Notes: a model not told the origin generated them from the letters alone. Counted from the stretch's first letter, positions 26,064 through 35,533 are shown. The stretch: 64,000 nucleotides of DNA from Cryptosporangium aurantiacum (GCF_900143005.1 NZ_FRCS01000006.1:186001-250000), one strand, 5' to 3'. A program made the numbers and translations.

Positions 26064-26972
26064 ATGGCAATCATCGAGGTAGACAGCCTCGTCAAGCGCT
26101 ACGGCGACCACACCGCGGTGGACGGGGTCAGCTTCGCCGTCGAGCAGGGCGAGATCTTCGGCATCCTGGGTCCCAACGGGGCAGGCAAGACCACGACCGT
26201 CGAGTGCGTCGAGGGGCTGCGCACCCGGGACGGGGGCGCGATCCGCGTCTGCGGCATCGACCCGCAACGAGACACCGGCGAGCTACGGCAGCTGCTCGGC
26301 GCACAGCTCCAGGAGAGCGAGCTGCCCGACAAGCTCACGGTCGGCGAGGCGATGGAGCTGTACAGCTCCTTCTACCGGGAGTCGGCCGACTGGCGGGAAC
26401 TGCTCGACACCCTGCGCCTCACCGACAAGCTCGGCACCCAGTTCCGCCGTCTCTCCGGCGGGCAGAAGCAGCGGCTGTCGATCGCCCTCGCGCTGATCGG
26501 CAATCCGAAGGTCGCGGTGCTCGACGAGCTCACCACCGGCCTCGACCCCCAGGCGCGACGCGACACGTGGGACCTCATCGAGGGCATCCGCGACCACGGC
26601 GTGACGATCCTGCTGGTCACGCATTTCATGGAGGAGGCGGAGCGGCTCTGCGACCGGCTCGCCGTGATCGACTCCGGCCGCCTCGTCGCGATCGACTCCC
26701 CGGCCGGGCTGGTCGCGAGGGTCGACGACCGGCAGCGGATCCGGTTCCGGCCGTCCGCGCCGCTCGACCACGCCGTACTGGCCGCGTTGCCCGAGGTCAC
26801 CTCGGTCGCGCGGGCCGGCAGCCAGCTCGTGGTGACCGGCACCGGAAACCTGCTGCTCGCGGTGGTCACCGAGCTTGCCCGTCACCACGTCACCGCCGCC
26901 GACCTGCGGGTCGAGCAGACCTCGCTCGACGACGCGTTCGTCGCGCTCACCGGCCGCTCCCTCGACGACTAA
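26064..26972 (+). CDS. ABC transporter ATP-binding protein (drug/antibiotic export type)
   Basis: The 302-residue ATPase shows Walker A (GILGPNGAGKTTTVE), signature (RRLSGGQKQRLSIALAL), Walker B (KVAVLDELTTGLDPQARRDT) and the switch His (ILLVTHFMEEAERL), then a C-terminal regulatory extension usual in the DrrA/CcmA group. It is the first gene of a four-gene unit: ATPase, permease, histidine kinase, response regulator. Start ATG at 26064 matches the family N-terminus (MAIIEVDSLVKRYG), with only a weak ribosome site. The Walker B acid is followed by LTT where EPT is usual (DELTTGLD). Confidence 0.92.
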   Translation: MAIIEVDSLVKRYGDHTAVDGVSFAVEQGEIFGILGPNGAGKTTTVECVEGLRTRDGGAIRVCGIDPQRDTGELRQLLGAQLQESELPDKLTVGEAMELYSSFYRESADWRELLDTLRLTDKLGTQFRRLSGGQKQRLSIALALIGNPKVAVLDELTTGLDPQARRDTWDLIEGIRDHGVTILLVTHFMEEAERLCDRLAVIDSGRLVAIDSPAGLVARVDDRQRIRFRPSAPLDHAVLAALPEVTSVARAGSQLVVTGTGNLLLAVVTELARHHVTAADLRVEQTSLDDAFVALTGRSLDD

Positions 26973-26983
26973 AGGAGACCACG

Positions 26984-27724
26984 ATGTCCGCACTGGCCCG
27001 ACTCACCGCTACCGAGACCAAGCTCTTCTTCCGCGAGCCGATGATCGTGTTCTTCGCGCTCGGTTTCCCACCGATCCTGCTCGTCATCCTCGGTGCGATC
27101 CCCGCCTTCCGCGAGCCCGACGATTCCCTCGGCGGTCTGCGGGTCATCGACCTCTACGCGCCGATCATCGTCGCGATGGGCGTCGCGGTGTTCGCGCTCA
27201 ACACCCTGGCGCAGCTGTTCGCCACCTACCGGGAGAAGGGCGTGCTGCGACGCATGCGGACCACCCCGGTCAAGCCGAGCGTCATGCTCGGCGCGCAGCT
27301 GCTGATGTCCACCATGCTGTCCGTGGCCACGATGGTGATCGTGCTCGCCGTCGCACGGCTGGCGTTCGACGTGCGGCTGCCCCGGCAGCTGCCGGCCTAC
27401 CTGCTGGGCTATCTGCTGACCGCGCTCGCGATGTTCGCGATCGGCCTGCTCGTCGCTTCGATCGCGCCGACCGGCAAGAGCGCCGGCGCGATCGGAACCC
27501 TGCTGTTCTTCCCGGTCGTGTTCTTCGCCGGTCTGTGGATCCCCCGCAACAGCATGAACGACGCGCTTCGGACGATCAGCGACTTCACACCGCTGGGCGC
27601 CGGAGTGCAGGCGCTCCAGGACGCTACCGCCGGTGACTGGCCACAACCGCTGCATCTGGCTGTCATGCTGGGGTGGACGGTCGTGGCCGGTGGGCTGGCC
27701 GCGCGGTATTTCCGCTGGGAGTAG
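26984..27724 (+). CDS. ABC-2 type transporter permease
   Basis: The 246-residue protein has about six membrane helices and the ABC-2 permease pattern: TETKLFFREPMIVFFALGFP, FATYREKGVLRRMRTTPVKP (coupling loop) and FFAGLWIPRNSMNDALRTIS. AAAGGAG lies 7 nt before the ATG at 26984, 11 nt after the ATPase stop. With the ATPase it would form a homodimeric-permease exporter; the cargo is unknown. Confidence 0.92.
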   Translation: MSALARLTATETKLFFREPMIVFFALGFPPILLVILGAIPAFREPDDSLGGLRVIDLYAPIIVAMGVAVFALNTLAQLFATYREKGVLRRMRTTPVKPSVMLGAQLLMSTMLSVATMVIVLAVARLAFDVRLPRQLPAYLLGYLLTALAMFAIGLLVASIAPTGKSAGAIGTLLFFPVVFFAGLWIPRNSMNDALRTISDFTPLGAGVQALQDATAGDWPQPLHLAVMLGWTVVAGGLAARYFRWE

Positions 27725-27727
27725 GTC

Positions 27728-29008
27728 GTGAACATCGAGGCCGAGCTGCGTGCGGAGTCCGATCGCTGGGAGCGCAAGGAGAACGCGGCCCTGCAGGTTC
27801 TCCCCTACCTGCTGTTAGCGCTCTGCACGCTCATCGCGGTGCTGCTGCCGCTCTGGGGCGTTTCGCTGCACCTCCCGGCGATCCTCGGGCTCTCGATCGC
27901 GGCCACGGTCTGGCTGCTCTCGTTCCACACGTTCAACCCGGAATGGCGCCAGAACGCCCCGTTGATGGGTCTGTACTACACCGGACTGATCGCGTTGGCC
28001 GCCGGCCTGGTGGCGACCGCACCCTGGTACGGACTCTTCGCGTTCGCCGGCTACCCCCAAGCCTTCCGGTACCTGAAAGGCCGCTGGCGGTACGTCGGCG
28101 CCGCCGCCACGTCGATGGTCATGGCGGTGTCGTACCTCGGTGGCGCGGCCACCCTCGTCGGTGGCTTCTGGTGGGCGTGGGCCGCGATCAGCCTGGTCAG
28201 CACCGTGCTGGCCTGGGCGTCCTCGTACCTCGTCGAGATGGCCGACCAGCGCGACGACAAGCAGAAACTGGCCCTCGCCGAGTTGCACGAGGCCAACGTC
28301 AAACTCGAGGCGGCACTGGAGGAGAACGCCGGTCTGCACGCTCAGCTGCTGGTCCACGCGCGCGAGGCCGGGGTGATGGACGAGCGGCAACGGATGGCGC
28401 GCGAGATCCACGACACCCTGGCACAGGGCCTGGCCGGCATCCTCACCCAGCTTCAAGCCGCCGAGCAGACGCTGGACGAGCCGCCGACGCTGCGCCGTCA
28501 CCTGACGACCGCGATGAACCTCGCCCGGGAGAGCCTCACCGAGGCCCGCCGCACGGTCCACGCGGTGGAACCGGAGGTGCTCGCCGAGGCCCGGCTCCCG
28601 GACGCGATCAGCGACGTGGCGCGGCGCTGGTCGGAGGTCAACCGGATCGACGCGGTGCTGACCACCACCGGGCACGCCCGGCCGATGCACGCTGACGTCG
28701 AGGTGACGCTGCTGCGGGCCGCGCAGGAGGCGCTCGCCAACGTGGCCAAGCACGCGAAGGCCAGCCGGGTCGGCCTGACCCTGTCGTACATGGAGGATCT
28801 GGTGACGCTGGACGTGCGCGACGACGGGGTGGGCTTCGAGCCCACCGCCAAACGTGTCAACGGTTCCCCCGACGGTGGGTTCGGGCTCGCCGGCATGCGG
28901 CAGCGCGTGCAGCGCCTGGCCGGCCGTCTGGACATCGAGTCGGAGCCGGGTGGCGGCACCGCGATCTCGGCCTCGGTGCCGGCGATCCCGGCCGGAGGCG
29001 GCCGGTGA
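27728..29008 (+). CDS. DesK-like sensor histidine kinase of the ABC operon
   Basis: The 426-residue protein has about five to six membrane helices, a coiled linker (ALAELHEANVKLEAALEENA), a HisKA_3 box (RQRMAREIHDTLAQGLAGIL) and a HATPase domain (RAAQEALANVAKHAKASRVG, DVRDDGVGFEP, GGFGLAGMRQRVQRLAG). It starts with GTG at 27728, 3 nt after the permease stop, and its 3' end overlaps the response regulator start by 4 nt. The arrangement suggests it senses the compound or membrane state handled by the exporter. Confidence 0.92.
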   Translation: MNIEAELRAESDRWERKENAALQVLPYLLLALCTLIAVLLPLWGVSLHLPAILGLSIAATVWLLSFHTFNPEWRQNAPLMGLYYTGLIALAAGLVATAPWYGLFAFAGYPQAFRYLKGRWRYVGAAATSMVMAVSYLGGAATLVGGFWWAWAAISLVSTVLAWASSYLVEMADQRDDKQKLALAELHEANVKLEAALEENAGLHAQLLVHAREAGVMDERQRMAREIHDTLAQGLAGILTQLQAAEQTLDEPPTLRRHLTTAMNLARESLTEARRTVHAVEPEVLAEARLPDAISDVARRWSEVNRIDAVLTTTGHARPMHADVEVTLLRAAQEALANVAKHAKASRVGLTLSYMEDLVTLDVRDDGVGFEPTAKRVNGSPDGGFGLAGMRQRVQRLAGRLDIESEPGGGTAISASVPAIPAGGGR

Positions 29009-29634
29009 TCTCCATTCTGATCGTCGACGACCACCCCGTGGTGCGGGACGGGCTGCGGGGGATGTTCAGTGCCGACCCGCGCTTCGAGGTCCTCGGCGAG
29101 GCCGACGACGGCGCGGAGGCCATCGTGGCCGGCGAGAAGCTCCGGCCCGACGTGATCCTGATGGATCTGCGGATGCCACGGACCGACGGCGTCACGGCCA
29201 TCAGGGAACTGGCGAGACGCGGGGTGCCGGCCCGCGTGCTCGTGCTCACCACCTACGACACGGATCAGGACGTGCTCCCCGCCATCCAGGCCGGTGCCAC
29301 CGGATACCTGCTGAAGGACGCACCGCGGGAAGAGCTGTTCCGGGCGGTGGAGGCGGCCGCGCAGGGGCAGGCGGTCCTCTCACCGGCGGTCGCGGCCACG
29401 CTCATGGGGCAGATGCGGCAGCCCGCCTCGGAGCCGCTGTCGCAACGTGAGCTGGAGGTCCTGGAGCTGATCGCCGGCGGCTCGACCAACCGCGAGGCCG
29501 CCAAACAGCTGTTCATCAGCGAGGCGACCGTCAAGACACACCTGCTGCACGTGTACGCGAAACTCGGCGTCAACGACCGGGCGGCCGCCGTCGCCACCGC
29601 GTTCCACCGCGGCTACCTGTCCCGGCGCGGCTGA
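29005..29634 (+). CDS. NarL/DesR-type response regulator of the ABC operon
   Basis: The 209-residue protein has a receiver (ILIVDDHPVVRDGLRGMF, phospho-acceptor Asp in DVILMDLRMPRTDG, Lys in GYLLKDAPREELF) and a LuxR helix-turn-helix (LSQRELEVLELIAGGSTNRE, ISEATVKTHLLHVYAKLGVN). GTG at 29005 overlaps the kinase stop. It most likely activates its own exporter operon. It ends 10 nt before the convergent TetR gene. Confidence 0.93.
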   Translation: MISILIVDDHPVVRDGLRGMFSADPRFEVLGEADDGAEAIVAGEKLRPDVILMDLRMPRTDGVTAIRELARRGVPARVLVLTTYDTDQDVLPAIQAGATGYLLKDAPREELFRAVEAAAQGQAVLSPAVAATLMGQMRQPASEPLSQRELEVLELIAGGSTNREAAKQLFISEATVKTHLLHVYAKLGVNDRAAAVATAFHRGYLSRRG

Positions 29635-29644
29635 CGCCCGGGAT

Positions 29645-30307
29645 TCACGACGGACGTGGAACGCCGGCGTGCACGGCCAGCCCGTCGAGAATCAGATCGA
29701 GGCCGAACTCGAACTGCCCGCCGAAGTCGTAGCCGGGCTGCTGGACGTGCTGCGTGGCGAACTCGACCAGGTGCGGGTAGTCGCCCGCCGCGAAGGCCTC
29801 CATGATCGAGTCCGCGACCGCGCCCGCGGAGCCCGCGCCGTCGAACGGCAGCGACGCCTCCTGCAGCACGAAGCCGTAGACGTAGGCGTCGATCGTCGCG
29901 TATGCGTGGGCCGTCATCTCCAGGGAGAAGCCCTCGGCCCGCAGCACGCCCAGCATGGCGTCGTGATGGCGCAGGGTGGCAGGCCCAGGACTGGTCCGGC
30001 TCTCGACCAGGGCCAGCGCCCAGGGATGCCGGGCGAGGACCGTCCGGGCTGAGAGAGAGCGCCGACGCACCTCGGCGCGCCAGTCGCCGCCCGCCTGCGG
30101 CAGTTCGATCTCGGCGAACACGCCGTCGACGAGGGCGTCGAGCAACTCGTCCTTATTGCGGATGTAGTAGTAGAGCGACATCGGCTTGGTGTGCAGTTCG
30201 GCGGCGAGCGACCGCATCGTCAACGCTCCCAGGCCCTGCGCGTCGGCGATGCCGACCGCGGCCTGCAGCACTCGCTCGCGGCTCAGCTGCCGCCCTTGTT
30301 CGCCCAC
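29645..30307 (-). CDS. TetR-family repressor with TetR_C domain
   Basis: The 220-residue protein has an N-terminal helix-turn-helix (SRERVLQAAVGIADAQGLGA, TMRSLAAELHTKPMSLYYYI) and a C-terminal ligand domain of the class-A TetR type (RTVLARHPWALALVESRTSP, GFVLQEASLPFDGAG). It is transcribed divergently from the DUF4386 gene, with a 27-bp palindrome in the 100-nt gap, so it probably represses that gene and itself. Confidence 0.9.
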   Translation of the reverse strand: MGEQGRQLSRERVLQAAVGIADAQGLGALTMRSLAAELHTKPMSLYYYIRNKDELLDALVDGVFAEIELPQAGGDWRAEVRRRSLSARTVLARHPWALALVESRTSPGPATLRHHDAMLGVLRAEGFSLEMTAHAYATIDAYVYGFVLQEASLPFDGAGSAGAVADSIMEAFAAGDYPHLVEFATQHVQQPGYDFGGQFEFGLDLILDGLAVHAGVPRPS

Positions 30308-30362
30308 CGTTCGGTTCCCGTCTCCTCGGCGCCGCGTTGACCAGCCACCCCATTATGCCTAT

Positions 30363-30389
30363 CGTACTTAGTACCACTTACTTAGTACG
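30363..30389. promoter_or_regulatory. 27-bp imperfect palindrome, probable TetR operator
   Basis: CGTACTTAGTA at the left end and TACTTAGTACG at the right end (30363-30389) form arms of the pattern CGTACTnAGTA...TACTnAGTACG. It lies between the divergent TetR and DUF4386 starts, 19 nt before the latter, where a bound repressor would block transcription. Confidence 0.72.
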
Positions 30390-30407
30390 AAGGCCGGGAG
30401 GCAAACG

Positions 30408-31679
30408 ATGTCCCTCCGCACGAGCGGCAGATACACCGGCGCCATGTTCCTGTTGGCGTTCGTCGCCTACGGCGCAGGCAGCGGGATGGCCGGGCAGTTC
30501 CTCGGGTCAGCGCTGGTGGTACTCAACTCCGCGATGGTGGCGGCCATCGGCGTCCTGGCCTTCCGGGCGCTGCGCCGACCGCATCCGGCGATCGCCTGGA
30601 CGTACCTCGTCGCGCGCGGCGCGGAGGCGTTTCTGCTCACCGCCGGGATCGTTTTGCTGGACGCGTTCGGTGACGGCGCGGCGGATATCGCCTACCAGGC
30701 GGCCATGCTGTTGTTGTCGCTGGGCAGCCTGCCGTTCTGCCTGGCCCTCTACCGGCAGCGCTGGGTGCCGGGCTGGCTGGCGATCTGGGGGTTCGCCGGA
30801 TACGCGTTGCTGGCGACGGGCAGTGTGGCCGAGCTGATGGGGGCCTCGATCGGGCTCGCGCTCGCGATACCGGGCGGCCTGTTCGAGATCGTCTTCGGTC
30901 TGCTGTTGCTCACTCGCGGCTTCGCGCCGTCCGGTGCTGCGCGGCCGGAAAACGCTCCCGACGAGGCCGCCGTGGACGGCGACGCCCAGGCTCGAGGTGC
31001 GGCGCTGGGTGCCGGTGCCGGTCTTCTCGTCATGGCAGTTCTCGCCGGCCTCGCGAACTTCGGCGTCGTGGAACGGCTGGTCTCCACCGACGCCGCCGAG
31101 ACCACCACCCGGCTGCTGTCGAATCAGACGGCTTTTGTCCTCGCGATCGTCGCCCTGCTGGCGGTGGCCTTCCTGGACGTGTTGGTCGCCTGGGCGTTGC
31201 GGGCGTTCTTCGGCGACGCCCACCGCGCGGTCGCGCGGCTCTCGGCCTGGTGTCGCACTGTGTACGCGGTCGTCTTCGCCGTCGCGATCACCCACCTGAT
31301 CGCCGCCGCCGGTCTCCTGCACGACGCTGCGGCGACCGACCGGCTCAGCTCCCGCGTGTACGCACAAGTCACTGCGTTCGAGGAGATCTGGAGCCTGGGC
31401 CTGATCCTGTTCGGCGTCCACCTGCTGCTGATCGGGTGGCTGGCATGGCGGTCTCGCACGGTGCCGACCTGGCTGGCTGCACTCGTCGCGATCGCCGGGG
31501 CGGGTTACCTCGCCGACTCGATCGGCGCGCTGGTCTCGGCCGCGTACACCGTCCAGGTCGCCGCGGTCACGTTCGTCGGTGAGGTGGCCCTCCTCGTGTG
31601 GCTGCTCGTGTTCGCGCGGTCGCGCGGCGACCGGCGGACCACCGTGAAGGTCGACGTCCGGCAGAAGCAGCCCGCGTGA
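30408..31679 (+). CDS. Membrane protein with two DUF4386-like halves
   Basis: The 423-residue protein has about eleven to twelve hydrophobic segments. The first half (GRYTGAMFLLAFVAYGAGSG, YQAAMLLLSLGSLPFCLALY, QRWVPGWLAIWGFAGYALLA) and the second half (QTAFVLAIVALLAVAFLDVL, WSLGLILFGVHLLLIGWLAW, RTVPTWLAALVAIAGAGYLA) both resemble DUF4386, so it looks like a fusion or duplication of that normally 220-residue family. Its function is unknown; control by the divergent TetR suggests response to a small hydrophobic compound. ATG at 30408 has GGGAGG upstream. Confidence 0.78.
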   Translation: MSLRTSGRYTGAMFLLAFVAYGAGSGMAGQFLGSALVVLNSAMVAAIGVLAFRALRRPHPAIAWTYLVARGAEAFLLTAGIVLLDAFGDGAADIAYQAAMLLLSLGSLPFCLALYRQRWVPGWLAIWGFAGYALLATGSVAELMGASIGLALAIPGGLFEIVFGLLLLTRGFAPSGAARPENAPDEAAVDGDAQARGAALGAGAGLLVMAVLAGLANFGVVERLVSTDAAETTTRLLSNQTAFVLAIVALLAVAFLDVLVAWALRAFFGDAHRAVARLSAWCRTVYAVVFAVAITHLIAAAGLLHDAAATDRLSSRVYAQVTAFEEIWSLGLILFGVHLLLIGWLAWRSRTVPTWLAALVAIAGAGYLADSIGALVSAAYTVQVAAVTFVGEVALLVWLLVFARSRGDRRTTVKVDVRQKQPA

Positions 31680-31700
31680 GAGCGGGCGGCGCCTACCCGG

Positions 31701-32567
31701 CTACCGCACCCACTGAACGGCTTCCTGACGAGCGGCCTCCACTTGGGAACCCGACTGCCTCCGGGCCATCCGGCGCAGCACGATCGGGGCGACCAGGACG
31801 CCGACGATGGCCCAGGCGCTGAGGACGCCGACCGTCTCCAGCGTGCGCCACGATCCACCGACCTCCAGGGACGCCGCGGATTCCGGCAGGAAGGCGGAGC
31901 GCATGCCGAGCCCGAGCCAGTAGATGGGGAAGAGTTGGACGATGACCTGAACCCAGCCCCACAGCATCGTGATCGGGAAAAAGATGCCGGAGAGGCCGGT
32001 GAGCACCATGACCGGGAGCATGCCCCAGGTGCTGACCTTCTGGACGTTCGGCACCAGCGAGCCGATGATGATGCCGATCGGCATCGTGGCGAGGAGCCCG
32101 AGGAGCAGCACCCAGATCACGGTGAGCCACCCCTCCAGACCACGATGGGCCAGATTGTCGAAGAGCAGGAAGCTCGGGATCAGGATGGTCAGCAGGGACG
32201 GGAACAGGTTCAGCGAGTGGTAGAGCACCTGGCCGCTGACGTAGCCGAGGATCCCGCGCGGCACCGCCTTGGCGCGCAGGAGCGTGCCGTCTTCGCGCTC
32301 CATGGCGAGCGCGTACGCCGGGCCGATGATCACGCCGAACGCCACCAGCGCGCCGAGGATGCTCGGCATCGCGACCGACGGCAGCAGCAGCGAGGTCCCT
32401 TCGACCTCGGTGTCGCGCCGCAGGAACAGGTAGCCGACGATCGCGACCGCCGTGAACAGGTAGAAGCCTTGATCCTGCGGGCTGCGGATGCTCAACATGA
32501 ACTCGGTCCAGCCGCGGGCGAGGCCGACGCGGACCGCGTGCACCGTGCGGTGCCGGCTGCTGTTCAT
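31701..32567 (-). CDS. ABC-2 type transporter permease
   Basis: The 288-residue protein has six predicted helices and DrrB-like features (GGRP-free start MNSSRHRTVHAVRVGLARGW, YALAMEREDGTLLRAKAVPR as coupling loop, LTGLSGIFFPITMLWGWVQV). The ATG at 32567 overlaps the ATPase stop (ATGA), so it is coupled to it. The cargo is unknown. Its 3' end converges with the DUF4386 gene. Confidence 0.9.
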   Translation of the reverse strand: MNSSRHRTVHAVRVGLARGWTEFMLSIRSPQDQGFYLFTAVAIVGYLFLRRDTEVEGTSLLLPSVAMPSILGALVAFGVIIGPAYALAMEREDGTLLRAKAVPRGILGYVSGQVLYHSLNLFPSLLTILIPSFLLFDNLAHRGLEGWLTVIWVLLLGLLATMPIGIIIGSLVPNVQKVSTWGMLPVMVLTGLSGIFFPITMLWGWVQVIVQLFPIYWLGLGMRSAFLPESAASLEVGGSWRTLETVGVLSAWAIVGVLVAPIVLRRMARRQSGSQVEAARQEAVQWVR

Positions 32568-33520
32568 CGGGCGTCCTCCGTCTCGGCCTCCGCGTCGGCC
32601 GGTCCGAACGCCGTCGCCGCTTGGTCGGCGCGGCCGGACTCGTGCTGCTGGACCATCGTGAGGTAGGTGTCCTCGAGGCTGGCCCGCCGCACTTCGAGAT
32701 CGGTGATCTTCCGGCCGTGGCGGGTGAACAGGTCCCAGACGAACTCGGTGGGCTCTGCTGTGGACTGCACGTGGCGCTGGCCGTCGAAGCTCCACCGCAC
32801 CTGGCCTTCGGCCGCGACCTGCCTGGCCAGTTCGTCGGCGCTGCCGTCGGCGACGATCCGGCCGCCGGCCAGGATCAGGATGCGATCGGCCAGCTTCTCC
32901 GCCTCGCTCAGGTCATGGGTGGTGAGCAGGACCGTCGTTTCTTCGAGCTCGGTCAGGCGCTGGATCAACTCGTGGAACTCGCGACGGGCCTGCGGGTCGA
33001 ATCCCGCCGTCGGCTCGTCGAGGAAAAGCAGTTCGGGACGGCCGATGATGCCGATCGCGACGTCCAGGCGGCGGCGCTGCCCGCCCGACAGGGTGCGGAT
33101 CTTCTGGTCCGCCTGTTCGGCCAGCCCGACCATCGCGATCAGTTCCTCGACGCCGTACGGCCGGCTGCGCTCGGGCGTGGAGTACGGCACGTAGTAGCGA
33201 CCCAGGTGGGCGAGGAGTTTCCGGGGGGTCCAGCGCGCGTGGTCGCGCCAGGACTGCAACACCACACCGGTGCGCGCACGCCAGTCCTCGTCGCCCTTGG
33301 CCGGATCGGCTCCCAGTACGGTGACCGTGCCGTCCGAGGGCAGGCGGAACCCTTCGAGGATTTCGATGGTGGTCGTTTTGCCGGCCCCGTTGGGCCCGAG
33401 AAGCGTGACGACCTCACCGCTGCGTACGGTGAAATCGACCCCCTTGAGCACATCGGTGGACCCGTAGCGCATCCGCAGACCGCGCACGTCGATGATCGAT
33501 TCGCCTTCGACCGGCCGCAT
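32564..33520 (-). CDS. ABC transporter ATP-binding protein
   Basis: The 318-residue ATPase has Walker A (TLLGPNGAGKTTTIEILEGF), signature (RTLSGGQRRRLDVAIGII), Walker B (LLFLDEPTAGFDPQARREFH) and switch His (VLLTTHDLSEAEKLADRI). A C-terminal extension from about residue 225 ends in an acidic tail (FGPADAEAETEDAR). It is the first gene of a two-gene exporter with the overlapping permease. Unlike the other exporter in this window, no two-component system accompanies it. Confidence 0.92.
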   Translation of the reverse strand: MRPVEGESIIDVRGLRMRYGSTDVLKGVDFTVRSGEVVTLLGPNGAGKTTTIEILEGFRLPSDGTVTVLGADPAKGDEDWRARTGVVLQSWRDHARWTPRKLLAHLGRYYVPYSTPERSRPYGVEELIAMVGLAEQADQKIRTLSGGQRRRLDVAIGIIGRPELLFLDEPTAGFDPQARREFHELIQRLTELEETTVLLTTHDLSEAEKLADRILILAGGRIVADGSADELARQVAAEGQVRWSFDGQRHVQSTAEPTEFVWDLFTRHGRKITDLEVRRASLEDTYLTMVQQHESGRADQAATAFGPADAEAETEDAR

Positions 33521-33652
33521 GGTGCGACTATAAACGCCTCGAACACGCCCCGAGTTTTCTTGGCGATCCTCGCCTCGTGCTCCGAAAGATGTAATCCGGC
33601 TTCGTCAGCGCGCAGGACGTGCAGCCGCCGAGCGCCACCTACCGTGGGGCGC

Positions 33653-33883
33653 ATGGACGCTCAGAAACACAGTGGACTCCGGAACGCGCTCCTCACCGAG
33701 AAGAAGGCGCTAGTCAGCGGCCTGGTCACGTTCGTGGTCGGCCTTGTGCTGTGGCTGTTCGGCTCCGACAACCACGTCGTCCTCTTCACCCCCTCGAAGG
33801 TGGGCATCGTCCTAATGGTCCTCGGAGGGCTGGAGGCCCTGTGGGCTCTGTTCAAAGCCGCGCGCCGACAATCGGCGGCGTGA
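33653..33883 (+). CDS. DUF5708-family small membrane protein
   Basis: The 76-residue protein has two membrane helices (LVSGLVTFVVGLVLWLFGSD and PSKVGIVLMVLGGLEALWAL) and a basic end (FKAARRQSAA), matching DUF5708, a short actinobacterial family of unknown function. Start ATG at 33653 is chosen from the family length; no strong ribosome site is visible. It stands alone, diverging from the ABC ATPase. Confidence 0.75.
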   Translation: MDAQKHSGLRNALLTEKKALVSGLVTFVVGLVLWLFGSDNHVVLFTPSKVGIVLMVLGGLEALWALFKAARRQSAA

Positions 33884-34019
33884 CCGATCGCCGGCAGTTG
33901 GATATCGTGGTCGGGCTCGATCGTTCCTAAATTCCCAATCAAGTCGGCGCCGTGGTGGTTGGTGGGTGCGCTGACGAGTTCGCCGTGCGGCGAACGCGTC
34001 TACCACCACGGAGAGATTG

Positions 34020-35402
34020 ATGATCCATCAAACGTCCCCTTCCGCCGACGTCGTTGTTGTGGGCGCCGGTCTGGCCGGTTTGTCGTGTGCCCGTGAGCTC
34101 CTTCGCGACGGCATTGACGTGCTGGTCTGCGAGGCCCGTACCCGGGTCGGCGGCCGCGTCGAAAATGTTGAGGTCGATGGTGAGGCCGTCGATCTCGGCG
34201 GACAATTCCTCGGCCCGGGCCAGGACCGCGCCTATGCGCTGGCCGGCGAATTGGGCGTCCCGGTCTTTCGCATGTACACCAGCGGGACCCACCTCGCCGA
34301 GGACCTGTCCGGCCGAATTCGACGTTTCCGGGGCACGGTCCCTCGCCTAAGCCCCGTCGCCCTGCTGGACTTCGCACAGGCCGAGGCGCGCTTCGAGCAT
34401 CTGGCCCGGACCGTCGACACCGAGGCGCCCTGGCGCACGCGTGACGCGGAGCGGCTGGATACCCAGACGCTGGCCGGGTGGATCCGCCGCACGCTGCGGA
34501 CCGCGAACGGGCGGCGGTTGTTCGCGCTGGCCGCTCGGGTGCTGTGGGCGTGCGAGCCGAGCGAGCTGTCGCTGCTGCATGCGTTGTTCTACGCCCGCTC
34601 GGCCGGCAGCCTGCGGGCGGTGATGGCCACCGAGAACGGTGCGCAGCAGGACCTGCTCGTCGGTGGTGCGCACCAGCTCGCGGCCGGGCTCGCGGATCAG
34701 CTCGGCGAGCGCGTCCGGCTGGCGATGCCGATCCGACGCATCGTGCAGCAGGACGACGAGGTGCGCGTCGTCGCCGAGTCCGGGCAGAGCGTCCGGGCGG
34801 CGCGGGTGGTTGTGGCCATCCCGCCCACCCTCGCCGGCCGGATCGACTACGACCCTCCGCTGCCGCCCGGCCGGGACGGCCTGACCCAGCGCCTGGCGAT
34901 GGGCAGCACGATCAAATGCATGATCGTGTATCCCGAGCCGTTCTGGCGAGCGACCGGGCTCAGCGGTCACGCGCTCAGCCTGCGTGGCCCCCTGGCGGCC
35001 GTGGCAGACAGCAGTCCGCCGCCGGCTCGGCGGGGTGTGCTGGTCAGCGTGCTGGAAGCTGGTGTGGCGCGACGCCTGGGGACGAACACCGTCTCCGAGC
35101 GGCGGGCGCTCGTGCTCGACGAGCTGACCCGGCTGTTCGGTCCGCAGGCCGGCAATCCGTCCGCCTACCTCGAGCGGGACTGGAGCGCCGAGCCGTTCAC
35201 TCGCGGCGCGTACTCCGCGTTGTTCCCGACCGGCGCGTGGACCCAGTACGGGCCGGCGCTCCGCGCGCCCGTCGGCCGCATCCACTGGGCCGGCAGTGAA
35301 ACCGCCACGCGATGGTACGGCTACATCGACGGCGCGATCCGCTCCGGCGAAGCCGCCGCCGACGCGGTACGCGCCGACCGAACCGCCCCCCTCACAACCT
35401 GA
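34020..35402 (+). CDS. Flavin monoamine oxidase family protein
   Basis: The 460-residue flavoenzyme opens with the dinucleotide-binding motif (ADVVVVGAGLAGLSCARELL, CEARTRVGGRVENVEVDGEA) followed by DLGGQFLGPGQDRAYALAGE, and ends with the FAD-contacting IHWAGSETATRWYGYIDGAI typical of the MAO/polyamine oxidase group. It oxidises a primary or secondary amine; the substrate is unknown. ATG at 34020 has GGAGAG upstream (a TTG lies 3 nt earlier). No neighbours suggest a pathway. Confidence 0.9.
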   Translation: MIHQTSPSADVVVVGAGLAGLSCARELLRDGIDVLVCEARTRVGGRVENVEVDGEAVDLGGQFLGPGQDRAYALAGELGVPVFRMYTSGTHLAEDLSGRIRRFRGTVPRLSPVALLDFAQAEARFEHLARTVDTEAPWRTRDAERLDTQTLAGWIRRTLRTANGRRLFALAARVLWACEPSELSLLHALFYARSAGSLRAVMATENGAQQDLLVGGAHQLAAGLADQLGERVRLAMPIRRIVQQDDEVRVVAESGQSVRAARVVVAIPPTLAGRIDYDPPLPPGRDGLTQRLAMGSTIKCMIVYPEPFWRATGLSGHALSLRGPLAAVADSSPPPARRGVLVSVLEAGVARRLGTNTVSERRALVLDELTRLFGPQAGNPSAYLERDWSAEPFTRGAYSALFPTGAWTQYGPALRAPVGRIHWAGSETATRWYGYIDGAIRSGEAAADAVRADRTAPLTT

Positions 35403-35533
35403 CTCCCGCGGAGAACACTCCCCTCATGGCGGCGAGATCGTGCGTGCGGCCCACCGCGAGGTCGCCGGTGGCTGAGGGCGTGGGAATGCGACCCCTAGCC
35501 CGGGCACGGAGCGGCCTGTGCACCGGACGGCGG

